Source: Candidatus Acidiferrales bacterium (GTDB lineage: Bacteria; Acidobacteriota; Terriglobia; Acidoferrales; UBA7541). Taken from it: DNA of 18,550 nucleotides. This document shows, piece after piece, positions 7,356 to 14,667 of this stretch (position 1 is the first letter of the stretch; each line of letters opens with the position of its first letter). The stretch lies in the NCBI GenBank assembly GCA_030043155.1, contig JASHYE010000420.1, positions 1 to 18,550 of the forward strand, in the 5' to 3' direction. The position numbers and the translations under genes were made by a program. Under the pieces are notes generated by a model. It was not told the origin of the DNA and ran no database searches. It was given only the letters and a program-made list of their open reading frames with translations.

Positions 7356-8090
7356 TTACTCGCGAACGATTTCGGCGTTCACGGAAGGAACAGAGACGCG
7401 CTCTAGGCGATTGCCGTCAAGGTAGAGAATGATTTCCAGATCCTCGCTGCGAACGCGAAGGCGATCAAGAGTTTTCCCGTTGTCGTTTTCGGGGTCGAGA
7501 GCTTCCACGGTGATCGTTCCCGGAGTCATTTCCTGCGGAATAAGAACCGGGAAGGTCTGCACACCTTTCTTGGACCAGTCGTAGAGATCGGCGAGGATGG
7601 CATACTGATGATAGAGATTGTCGTCGAGAATGGCGATAACCGGAGCGTTAAAGAAGAATTGTTGTGTAAAAGGCTTGCCGCCGTTCACTTGCACGTGAAT
7701 GGTTGCGGTTCCGTTGGCGAAATCGATTGAGGCTCCGGCGCGTTTTGAGCCAGTGACGGTGGTCCATTCGTAATGGATGGGAGCGCCGTCATTGCGAAGC
7801 TGAAGCTGAGAAGTGATGTGAGTCTCCGGCCCCTGCGCCGCGTATACCGTAGCGCTGGCATGAGCAAGCCAGCCGCCGCCGGAAGAAGAAATGTCAAAAT
7901 CCTCAGAGCCGACGTCCTTGCCATTGACCGTGTAGTGGAATTTACCTTTTTGAGCAGCGATGGAATGAGACAAATCAGCTGGAGCAAGAAGCAAGTGCGG
8001 CGGCGCCGAGGGGCCGGGTTTTGGAGAGAAGATAGAGAGCGTCGAGCAGAGTAACAGACCCGTAGCGAGAATCCAGGAAGAACGAGTCAT
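7356..8090 (-). CDS. secreted protein of unknown function, beta-rich
   Basis: A 244-residue protein with an N-terminal signal peptide (MTRSSWILATGLLLCSTLS, then a Pro/Ser-rich stretch). The mature part alternates short polar and hydrophobic segments (KGKFHYTVNGKDVGSEDFDI, SQLQLRNDGAPIHYEWTTV, GTATIHVQVNGGKPFTQQF), as expected for a beta-sandwich or beta-barrel-like lipid-binding fold. It recalls the DUF3108/LolA-like style of periplasmic proteins, but I cannot assign a family with confidence. Its ATG overlaps the aroK stop by 4 bases (ATGA), so it is probably the last, translationally coupled gene of the second sigma operon. No catalytic motif is visible. Confidence 0.78.
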   Translation of the reverse strand: MTRSSWILATGLLLCSTLSIFSPKPGPSAPPHLLLAPADLSHSIAAQKGKFHYTVNGKDVGSEDFDISSSGGGWLAHASATVYAAQGPETHITSQLQLRNDGAPIHYEWTTVTGSKRAGASIDFANGTATIHVQVNGGKPFTQQFFFNAPVIAILDDNLYHQYAILADLYDWSKKGVQTFPVLIPQEMTPGTITVEALDPENDNGKTLDRLRVRSEDLEIILYLDGNRLERVSVPSVNAEIVRE

Positions 8091-8710
8091 GCGGGAACGC
8101 CTTCGAGAATACCAAGTGCGATGATGGACTGCACGACGCGAAGCGGCTCAGCGGACCCTTCAACGCGATAGCGAGCGAGCTCGTAATAGGGGAGGCGCTC
8201 CTCATAAAGACGGCGAAAGCTGGCTTCGTCCTTAAAAAGCGGCCGGTCGGTAATGTGGGAGCAGCGCTGCATCAGTTCTTCGACCGGGCAATGTAGCCAA
8301 ACGGTCAGGCAGCCCGCTTTTTGGAGCAGCTCCGTATTGGCGGGCTGCGCGGTGGTTCCACCGCCGAGAGAAACAACGGTTGGTTTAGAAGTGGCGGCGA
8401 CCTCGCCGAGAATGCGTTCGAGCTCTTCGTGTTCGATCTGGCGAAAGGCCGGCTCACCAAGCTGTGAGAATATTGCGGGGATGCTCATTCCCGCGCGGGC
8501 GATAATGCGTTTGTCGAGGTCAGAATAAATCCAGCCAATTTGCTTCGCGAGAAGTCTCGCGACCGTGGATTTTCCGCATCCCATGAATCCGGTCAAGGCA
8601 AGCAGGCGGCGATTCAGGAGTGAAGCGGGAGAAACTGCACTTGCGGAAGGATGGTTGTTATGGCCCGGAGTGAGTGCGTCAGTCACGCTTGTGGATGTTG
8701 ATTGTACCAT
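8087..8710 (-). CDS. aroK: shikimate kinase
   Basis: Shikimate kinase phosphorylates shikimate at the 3-OH using ATP, the fifth step of the chorismate pathway, in the cytosol. With the ATG at 8710 the protein has 207 residues. Walker A is GFMGCGKST (41-49); DLD at 64-66 and Arg90 fit the shikimate site; GGGT (116-119) is the glycine-rich substrate loop; TDRPLF with Arg156 is the lid; Arg180 near LARYRV fits the C-terminal substrate arginine. About 35 residues precede the core, slightly long for the family, so a GTG at 8686 is also possible. Either start overlaps the end of the upstream DUF4097 gene (by 32 or 8 bases). Placement of a biosynthetic gene inside an ECF sigma operon is unusual. Confidence 0.93.
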   Translation of the reverse strand: MVQSTSTSVTDALTPGHNNHPSASAVSPASLLNRRLLALTGFMGCGKSTVARLLAKQIGWIYSDLDKRIIARAGMSIPAIFSQLGEPAFRQIEHEELERILGEVAATSKPTVVSLGGGTTAQPANTELLQKAGCLTVWLHCPVEELMQRCSHITDRPLFKDEASFRRLYEERLPYYELARYRVEGSAEPLRVVQSIIALGILEGVPA

Positions 8711-9581
8711 TGAACGACGACAATTCCAGCTTCGCGCGGCCCTCATTAAGGCTGCCGAAGAGGCTCTTGGCGAATCGCGGCGGGCGCTGATTGGGATGAG
8801 AAGGAGGGACGAGCTTTGCCTGATTGTCGACTTTTCCGTAGAGAGAAGTTGCGTTGACATCAAAAGAGTCTCCGGCGGAGAAGCGAACGTTAATGGGACC
8901 GCTATAGTTTTTCAGCTGGTAGACGCCATTCGGAAGAAAATCGCCGTCGAGAAGAATACTGCCCGTGGAGGTCTGGGCGAAGATGCTGGAACTGTGGTCG
9001 TCAACGAGCCGGAGATCACCGCTGATGGAATGGACTTCGATGCGGCCGGTACAACGCATGCACTGGAACGCTCCACCGACGGTTCGGACGACGAGATAGC
9101 CACCGACGTCCTCGGCATCAATTCCTGCGCCAATGGTTTCAACGCTCGTGTCCCCTAGAATTCTGGAGATGGAGACGCTGCCGGAATCGCTGTGGACCTG
9201 GAGCTCGGAATCTTCGGGAACAGTGATGACGTAATTGGCGCGAAGATCGTCGGGCGAGACATTTTCGGCGAGGATGTGAGTGACAACATCGATGCGATTG
9301 CCAACTTGCTCGGCGTCAACTTCCACTTTTTCACTGTCGTGGTCGGCGACAACAGTCACAGTGGGTTTGCTCCACGAAGAAATAATCACAGTTCCGCTTG
9401 GATTATGGAGAGTAATAAGAGGATGCGGTTCGACCGTGAATTGCTTCTCGAGATGATGAGCGAAGGCGGCAGGAACGGAAGCGAAGAGAAGTCCTGAGCC
9501 CAGCAGCAATACCGCGGCGCCATTTTCGGCGGCTCGCAACATCTGTCTTGAGGATGCCAAAGAGATCATAGGAAGCTCCAT
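8679..9581 (-). CDS. exported DUF4097-type protein (second module)
   Basis: A 300-residue protein with a signal peptide (hydrophobic AAVLLLGSGLLFASVPAAFA, probable cleavage after AFA at 41). The mature chain is beta-rich with DUF4097-style rungs: SDSGSVSI at 131, TIGAGIDA at 149, TVGGAFQC at 167, SISGDLRL at 185 and TSTGSILL at 204. The first three units are exactly 18 residues. Unit three contains a CxxC pair, Cys174 and Cys177 (CMRC). The C-terminus has a further beta segment (KLELSSFNGTINIHKRD). The ATG overlaps the anti-sigma stop by one base (TGATG), indicating coupled translation. It is the only DUF4097 copy in this operon. Its role is unknown; an envelope or surface location is inferred from the signal peptide. 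Confidence 0.85.
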   Translation of the reverse strand: MELPMISLASSRQMLRAAENGAAVLLLGSGLLFASVPAAFAHHLEKQFTVEPHPLITLHNPSGTVIISSWSKPTVTVVADHDSEKVEVDAEQVGNRIDVVTHILAENVSPDDLRANYVITVPEDSELQVHSDSGSVSISRILGDTSVETIGAGIDAEDVGGYLVVRTVGGAFQCMRCTGRIEVHSISGDLRLVDDHSSSIFAQTSTGSILLDGDFLPNGVYQLKNYSGPINVRFSAGDSFDVNATSLYGKVDNQAKLVPPSHPNQRPPRFAKSLFGSLNEGRAKLELSSFNGTINIHKRD

Positions 9582-10237
9582 CAGCGTTGGGAGGCCTCTG
9601 CCATGGTTGCCAGAAGATCTGCCTTTTGCTGGTAAGCCGAATACAAATAATCGCGAGTCATCTCATTTTGGGGGTCTTCACGGACGCTTTTTTCACACAT
9701 TGAAATCATGTTGTCAACGATGACGAGATTATGATTCAGGGTAGCGGTTACATCGTTGCCTGACCCTTGGAGGGCAGGCAGCGCTTTGGTTTCGGCGCTG
9801 CTCAATTCAGCAGCGACAGGAGTCATGGTGCTTTGCGTGCGCTGCAGCCAGATGGCCTGCTGCTCGGCGACGCTGTTGCTGTTCGTCTGCATGCCGGCGA
9901 TCGAGAAAACCGCGGCGGCGGCGATGATAAGAGCAAGATACGCGCCGGCAAGCGCTGGACGGAACGCGGGGAACTCAAGCCAAGAGAAGCGGCGGGACTG
10001 GCGAGGAGAGCGAATCAGATTTTCGCGTTCAAGCTGGGTGCGGATAGACAACCAGAGACGCGCGGGCGGCTCGTTTTCAGAAAGAAGCGTGGCGGCGCCG
10101 CGAATCGCTTCGAGATCCGCAATGAGCGCGCGACACGGAGCACAGGAAGAGATGTGCGATGCGGCGGACGGATTCCGTTCGCCCTCAAGCCAATCACTGC
10201 TGAGCTGCCAAAATTCCTCACAATGCATGGAAGCCAT
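9581..10237 (-). CDS. zf-HC2 membrane anti-sigma factor (second module)
   Basis: A 218-residue protein 5 bases downstream of its sigma gene. The N-terminal zinc-finger anti-sigma domain has Cys6, His28, Cys32 and Cys35 (HISSCAPC fits H-x3-C-x2-C). One hydrophobic segment at about 94-115 (ALAGAYLALIIAAAAVFSIAG) is the membrane helix. The remaining roughly 100 residues are predicted outside the cytosol and look helical (LNHNLVIVDNMISMCEKSV, TRDYLYSAYQQKADLLATM). There are no HEAT-like repeats, unlike the first module's anti-sigma factor. It is expected to bind and inhibit the adjacent sigma factor until a signal arrives. An in-frame ATG at residue 4 is an alternative start. Confidence 0.88.
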   Translation of the reverse strand: MASMHCEEFWQLSSDWLEGERNPSAASHISSCAPCRALIADLEAIRGAATLLSENEPPARLWLSIRTQLERENLIRSPRQSRRFSWLEFPAFRPALAGAYLALIIAAAAVFSIAGMQTNSNSVAEQQAIWLQRTQSTMTPVAAELSSAETKALPALQGSGNDVTATLNHNLVIVDNMISMCEKSVREDPQNEMTRDYLYSAYQQKADLLATMAEASQR

Positions 10238-10242
10238 GGTGT

Positions 10243-10932
10243 TTAATCCTCGCCCGCAGCGTCATGCTTGAAAGCCTCACGCTCGTCGCGGGCTCTTTGC
10301 CGTTCTGTTTCGTGCAGAAGATCTCTTAATCGCATGCGAGCTTTATGCAACTGCGATTTGGAGTTGCCGATGGAGCAACCCATGATTTCGGCGATCTCAT
10401 TGTGTTCGTAGCCTTGCACGTCGTGAAGCACGAAAACCGCCTTATACCCGGCGGGCAATTGATCAATGGCGCGCTGGAGATTCACGCGATCAATCGAACC
10501 GCTCAAACCCAAGTCGGGGGCGCCGAAATCCTTTCTCGGGCCGCCGCTTTCCTCATCCGGTTCGGTCACTTCCTCGAGAGAGGTCTCCGAGCCGGTTTTC
10601 TTGCGCAGCCGCATCAGAACCACGTTGACCGCGAGCCTGTGCAGCCAAGTCGAAAAGGCGGATTCGCCACGGAATGTGCTGATCTTTCTGAACAGCTGAA
10701 GGAAGGCCTCCTGAGTAAGGTCTTCGGCTTCAGCCGTGTTTCCGACCATACGCAAACATAAGGAGTAGACCCGGCGGTGATGGATCTGATAGAGCCGCTC
10801 AAAAGCCGCCGCGTCACCCTGCTGCGCCAGTCGGATCGCATCCGCTTCCGGCACTTCGCCGTTTTCGATTCGCCTCGCTCGGGCCACGATACCCAACGCG
10901 GCGTACCTGTCTTTTCCGATGCGCCGCCCCAT
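10243..10932 (-). CDS. ECF-type RNA polymerase sigma-70 family factor (second module)
   Basis: A 229-residue ECF sigma factor. Region 2 covers about residues 35-105 ([58 protein letters not shown]). Region 4 covers about 153-208 ([20 protein letters not shown], then [20 protein letters not shown] as the helix-turn-helix). A polar linker rich in Glu and Gly separates the two. The first about 25 residues are not conserved-looking, so the true start may lie downstream, for example a GTG at 10887. It heads a five-gene minus-strand operon with the anti-sigma gene directly after it. The 121 bases upstream contain TGGCAC but no complete sigma-54 site, and I see no confident promoter. Confidence 0.92.
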   Translation of the reverse strand: MGRRIGKDRYAALGIVARARRIENGEVPEADAIRLAQQGDAAAFERLYQIHHRRVYSLCLRMVGNTAEAEDLTQEAFLQLFRKISTFRGESAFSTWLHRLAVNVVLMRLRKKTGSETSLEEVTEPDEESGGPRKDFGAPDLGLSGSIDRVNLQRAIDQLPAGYKAVFVLHDVQGYEHNEIAEIMGCSIGNSKSQLHKARMRLRDLLHETERQRARDEREAFKHDAAGED

Positions 10933-11053
10933 CCAGAAGTTGTACTTCGATTTCCAGGAACGCGCCTATGGAAGCACAGCTCACAGGGGCTCGTTCAACC
11001 GTGCCAGATGCAGAAGCACGGACTGCTATTGTCTAAGGAAACGGCCCGAGAGT

Positions 11054-11755
11054 CTACCGCGGGACGCGATGACTCAGAGACCGGGTGGCTTCGCGGCTGG
11101 CGGCTGATTCGCTCAGGTCATGGTTAAACAAGGAAAGGTTTTTTGGGGGCAAGGCAATCAGGAAGGATTTGAGCACCACGACCGTTTCCCGCAGACACGT
11201 ATTCACGTCATAGTGCAGGTCATCCAGCCGAAGCCAGGAGGAGTCAGGACGGAGATGCAATCCGTGGCACAGCTCCTCAGCTTCGCGATGGAACTCTTCT
11301 CCGAGGGTCAGAGTGCTTGTTCCAAGGACGTGGAGTTTGTGAAGAAAGCGACTCCGGGTGCCAAAGAGAACGACGTGCAGGAGCTGATTCCACTGGGCGT
11401 TCTGACGTGCCAACTCGCTTCTATAGAAGGAAGGATTGAAAGGGGCGACGGCGGGAGGCATAGGCAGCTGGCGTCCCCACCTCTCCATGATTCGGCAGGA
11501 AGAAGCGAGCGGCGCGGTCAGATCGGTGACGAAAGTGGAAGCAATCTCGACACACTGGCGGGCTCGCGTAAGCTTGCCTTCAGCGTGCATGGCCATGGCG
11601 TCATCAAGAGGGACCGAGAAAACAGCATATGCGTCTTCCCATTCACGGATGATGCCGTCGAAGACGCGGCCTTTGTCATCAGAAAGGCGTGCACACCAAT
11701 CTTCTCTGACGGAGTGACGCCCAACCGCCGACTCACGCTTTCTTTTCCAAAACAA
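11054..11755 (-). CDS. uncharacterised 233-residue helical protein
   Basis: I do not recognise this gene. A frame open much further upstream runs antisense through lysS, so its first 185 codons are not credible. The supported start is TTG at 11755, with AGGGG 4 bases upstream and an extended -10 promoter just before that. The protein begins MFWKRKRESAVGRHSVREDW and appears mostly helical, with aromatic- and Trp-rich stretches (FDGIIREWEDAYAVFSV, RQNAQWNQLLHVVLFGTRS, CLRETVVVLKSFLIALP). It has no signal peptide or membrane segment, so it is probably cytosolic. The coding look (helical periodicity, charged surface pattern) together with promoter and ribosome site supports a real gene. It is transcribed divergently from lysS. 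Its function is unknown. Confidence 0.7.
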   Translation of the reverse strand: MFWKRKRESAVGRHSVREDWCARLSDDKGRVFDGIIREWEDAYAVFSVPLDDAMAMHAEGKLTRARQCVEIASTFVTDLTAPLASSCRIMERWGRQLPMPPAVAPFNPSFYRSELARQNAQWNQLLHVVLFGTRSRFLHKLHVLGTSTLTLGEEFHREAEELCHGLHLRPDSSWLRLDDLHYDVNTCLRETVVVLKSFLIALPPKNLSLFNHDLSESAASREATRSLSHRVPR

Positions 11756-11777
11756 GGAGCCCCTACCTGGAGGCGGG

Positions 11778-11786
11778 ATTATAGCA
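11778..11786 (-). promoter_or_regulatory. extended -10 promoter for the 233-residue protein
   Basis: The minus strand reads TGCTATAAT, a perfect extended -10 element (TGn followed by TATAAT). The -35 region is poor, which extended -10 promoters tolerate. The start of transcription would fall near 11771, giving a leader of about 15 bases before the TTG codon at 11755. Confidence 0.65.
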
Positions 11787-11810
11787 GAGAGCGCAAGAGT
11801 TGAGGGTTTA

Positions 11811-11839
11811 TTGCGCTGTACGAAGCGGCTGGATATACT
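11811..11839 (+). promoter_or_regulatory. sigma-70-type promoter for lysS-lolC
   Basis: TTGCGC (11811-11816) and TATACT (11834-11839) are separated by 17 bases, the optimal spacing. Transcription would start near 11846, about 20 bases before the lysS start codon. The promoter lies back to back with the divergent promoter at 11778-11786. Confidence 0.65.
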
Positions 11840-11853
11840 GCGAACATTTCGAG

Positions 11854-11860
11854 AAAGGAA
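11854..11860 (+). promoter_or_regulatory. ribosome binding site deciding the lysS TTG start
   Basis: AAAGGAA ends 6 bases before the TTG at 11867. No in-frame ATG lies near the expected N-terminus, so this site fixes the start at TTG. Confidence 0.6.
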
Positions 11861-11866
11861 CAGCAT

Positions 11867-13444
11867 TTGGAATTCGAGCCGCGCGATCAACTTGCCCAGC
11901 GTCAAAAGAAACTGGAGAAAATCGCAGCGCTGGGATTCGAGCCTTACCCTCACAAATACGAATGGAAGCAAACGCCGGCGCAGATTGTATCGGAGTTTCG
12001 CGACTGGACTGCCGAGGCACTGCACGAAAAGCGCGTGGAGACGCGTGTTGCAGGCCGAATTTTGACCATCCGGCTGCACGGTAAGGCCGGCTTTGCGCAC
12101 ATTCAAGGCGAAGGGCAGCGGCTGCAGATTTACGTAAAGCTGGATTCTGTGGGGGCGCATTTTTTTGAGCTTTTTCAGCTGCTCGACATCGGCGACGTGA
12201 TTGGTGTGGCGGGACACCTCTTTCGCACCAAAACAAATGAGCTGACGGTCTGGGTGGAGGAATTGTCGCTCCTGACTAAGGCGCTTTTGCCGCTGCCTGA
12301 GAAATGGCACGGGCTCGCGGACGTGGAGATGCGCTACCGGCGGCGTTATCTGGATTTAATCGCCAACGAGAAAACGCGTGAGATCTTCGTGCGGCGGGCG
12401 CAGGTCATCCGATATATCCGGGAGTTTTTCGACGCGCGACATTATCTGGAAGTTGAGACCCCCATGATGCATCCGATTCTCGGCGGGGCCACGGCGCGGC
12501 CGTTCGTTACGCGGCACAATACTTTCGACGTGGATTTTTATATGCGGATTGCGCCAGAGCTTTACTTGAAGCGTCTCGTGGTGGGAGGGCTGGACCGCGT
12601 TTACGAAATCAATCGAAATTTCCGGAACGAAGGAATTGATGCCATTCACTTGCCTGAATTCACGATGCTGGAATTTTATGAAGCGTACAGCGACTATCGG
12701 GATTTGATGAAGTTGACTGAGGAGCTGTTCCGTGGAGTGGCGGAAAGGGTTTGCGGCGGCGCGAAAATAAAGTACGGAGAGCACGAAATTGATTTCAGCC
12801 ATTTTGAAGTGCTTTCGATGCGCGAAGCGATTGTGAAATTCTGGTCGGCGGAGGCCGGCAGGGCGCCTAGTCTTGAGGAATTAGCCCAAGGAAAGGGTAC
12901 GCGGGCAGCGGCGGAACGGTACAACGCCTACGCTCGCGCGAAGGGCGTTGAACATGGCTTTGACGTAATTGCCGACCTCGATCAATCGTCCGACGGTGAA
13001 TTGATTGGTGCGCTCTTTGAAGAAGTGGCGGAGGAGCATCTTATTCAGCCAACGTTTATTTACGATTTTCCCGTGGATATTTCGCCGCTTTCAAAGAGGA
13101 GAACAGATGACCCTTCGATTGCCGAAAGATTTGAGCTTTTCATCATGGGCATGGAACTGGCGAATGGTTTCTCGGAATTAAATGATCCGGCGGATCAAGA
13201 GCAGCGGTTTCGCGCACAGGTGGAGGCGGGCGGCGCGGAAATGCCGAAAGAAGTGGATTGGGATTACGTGCGCGCGCTGGCTCATGGAATGCCGCCGACA
13301 GCGGGCGAGGGCGTTGGCATTGACCGGCTCATCATGCTGTTGACGGATTCGCGTGCGATTCGCGAAGTGATTCTTTTTCCGACGCTGCGTCCACAGAAGG
13401 ATTCCGAAACAGATGCCGATGCGGCAAGTCACGAAAACCCATGA
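11867..13444 (+). CDS. lysS: lysyl-tRNA synthetase, class II
   Basis: The enzyme charges tRNA-Lys with lysine at the cost of ATP, in the cytosol. It has 525 residues, slightly longer than E. coli LysS (505), the extra residues lying partly at the acidic C-terminus. The N-terminal helix with DQLAQRQKKLEKIAALGFEPYP is typical. An OB-fold anticodon-binding domain covers about 58-137 (VAGRILTIRLHGKAGFAHIQ). The class II core follows: RRYLDLI (159-165), motif 1 around FFDARHYLEVETPMM (187-201), motif 2 FRNEGIDAIHLPEFTMLEFY (252-271), and motif 3 with GEGVGIDRLIMLLTDSRAIR near 480-498. The start is TTG with a good ribosome site. The stop overlaps the lolC ATG by 4 bases, so the two are coupled. Confidence 0.97.
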   Translation: MEFEPRDQLAQRQKKLEKIAALGFEPYPHKYEWKQTPAQIVSEFRDWTAEALHEKRVETRVAGRILTIRLHGKAGFAHIQGEGQRLQIYVKLDSVGAHFFELFQLLDIGDVIGVAGHLFRTKTNELTVWVEELSLLTKALLPLPEKWHGLADVEMRYRRRYLDLIANEKTREIFVRRAQVIRYIREFFDARHYLEVETPMMHPILGGATARPFVTRHNTFDVDFYMRIAPELYLKRLVVGGLDRVYEINRNFRNEGIDAIHLPEFTMLEFYEAYSDYRDLMKLTEELFRGVAERVCGGAKIKYGEHEIDFSHFEVLSMREAIVKFWSAEAGRAPSLEELAQGKGTRAAAERYNAYARAKGVEHGFDVIADLDQSSDGELIGALFEEVAEEHLIQPTFIYDFPVDISPLSKRRTDDPSIAERFELFIMGMELANGFSELNDPADQEQRFRAQVEAGGAEMPKEVDWDYVRALAHGMPPTAGEGVGIDRLIMLLTDSRAIREVILFPTLRPQKDSETDADAASHENP

Positions 13445-14667
13445 AATTCGAATGGATGGTTGCGCGGCGCTATCTGCGGTCGAAACATAAGCCGCCGGTC
13501 TTGCGGCTGGTGACTATCCTTTCGGTTGTCGGCGTCGCAGCAGGCGTGGCGACGCTGGTGATTGCACTGGCGATGAACACCGGGTTTCGCCGCGCGATAC
13601 GCGACCATTTGCTGGTGGTGATGGCGCATATCAACCTGAAACCGAACGGGACAGAAGGCATTCGCGATTACCGGGAATTGATGAAGCGGCTTGCCACGAC
13701 GCCGGGCGTGACTTCCATTACGCCGGCTGTATACAACACCGTTTTACTCTCCGCGCACGATAAGTCGCAGGGCATCGTACTGAAAGGCGTGGATCCTCCG
13801 CTCGAAGAGCGCGCTGATGCAGCTCTGCGGCACATTGTGGCGGGCAGCAACAGCTTTGCGGAAGATTCATTCGGCATTCCAGGAATTTTGATCGGGCAGA
13901 TTCTAGCAGCGGATTGGGACTTGAACGTTGGGGACTACGTAACGGTGACAAGCCCACAGGGAAGCCTTACACCGTTTGGAATGTTGCCGCGATCCAGACG
14001 CTTTCGAGTGAACGGAATTTTCAATTCAGGGTTCAACGACTACGATGCGAATTGGGCGTTCATTACCATGCAGGCGGCTCAAGAGTTGGCGGGAACGGGC
14101 GACGTCGTAAGCGAGCTGGAAATTCGCGTGAATGACTTGGACCACACGAATGAGATTGCCGCAGCGATCGAGAACGAAGCTGGCGCTGGGTACCACACGA
14201 CGACTTGGCAGGAAGAAAATCAGGCGCTCTTCCGCGCAATGAGCTTGGAGAAACTGGTCACCGCAATTTTCATAGGACTGATTACGTTCGTGGCTGGGCT
14301 GAATATTCTTGTGGTGCTGGCAATGACAGTGACGGATAAAGCGCACGATATTGCCGTGCTCATGACGCTTGGCGCGCGGCGCTTGCAGGTAAGGAATATT
14401 TTCGTGCTGCAAGGCTTCTTCGTGGGAGCGGGGGGAACTGCGATCGGGCTAGCGCTGGGCTATGTGCTGGCGTGGACAGCGAATCACTGGCAATTGGTGC
14501 CACTGAATCCGGAGGTCTACGCCGTTCCGTATGTTCCCTTTCAATCGAGCGGATGGGACGGATTGTGGATCGCGGCGGCGGCGCTGGCGATCAGTACGGC
14601 GGCGACGATTTACCCTGCGCGGGCCGCGGCAGCCACTCGTCCGGTGGAAATCTTGAGAGCTGAATAA
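13441..14667 (+). CDS. lolC: LolC/LolE-type ABC transporter permease
   Basis: A 408-residue inner-membrane permease of the LolCDE type, which extracts lipoproteins from the inner membrane for delivery to the outer membrane. It starts EWMVARRYLRSKHKPPVLRL, a LolC/E-style N-terminus. TM1 lies at about 22-46 (TILSVVGVAAGVATLVIALA), followed by a large periplasmic domain to about 268. TM2 (271-297), TM3 (322-346) and TM4 (375-392) form the FtsX-like C-terminal domain. The segment MTLGARRLQVRNIFVLQG matches the coupling loop typical of the family. The ATG overlaps the lysS stop. LolC and LolE cannot be separated from sequence alone, and a single homodimeric LolC/E (as in LolF-type systems) is possible. 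The ATPase gene lies 440 bases downstream. Confidence 0.9.
   Translation: MKFEWMVARRYLRSKHKPPVLRLVTILSVVGVAAGVATLVIALAMNTGFRRAIRDHLLVVMAHINLKPNGTEGIRDYRELMKRLATTPGVTSITPAVYNTVLLSAHDKSQGIVLKGVDPPLEERADAALRHIVAGSNSFAEDSFGIPGILIGQILAADWDLNVGDYVTVTSPQGSLTPFGMLPRSRRFRVNGIFNSGFNDYDANWAFITMQAAQELAGTGDVVSELEIRVNDLDHTNEIAAAIENEAGAGYHTTTWQEENQALFRAMSLEKLVTAIFIGLITFVAGLNILVVLAMTVTDKAHDIAVLMTLGARRLQVRNIFVLQGFFVGAGGTAIGLALGYVLAWTANHWQLVPLNPEVYAVPYVPFQSSGWDGLWIAAAALAISTAATIYPARAAAATRPVEILRAE

Noticed and set aside
10980..11010. sigma-54 promoter-like TGGCAC upstream of the second sigma gene
   Set aside because: The -24 half matches, but the -12 element (TTGC at the proper spacing) is missing.
11756..12310. 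N-terminal 185 codons of the long minus-strand frame ending at 11054
   Set aside because: They run antisense through the start of lysS, read as low-complexity basic sequence, and cross the divergent promoters. Only the part from the TTG at 11755 is kept.
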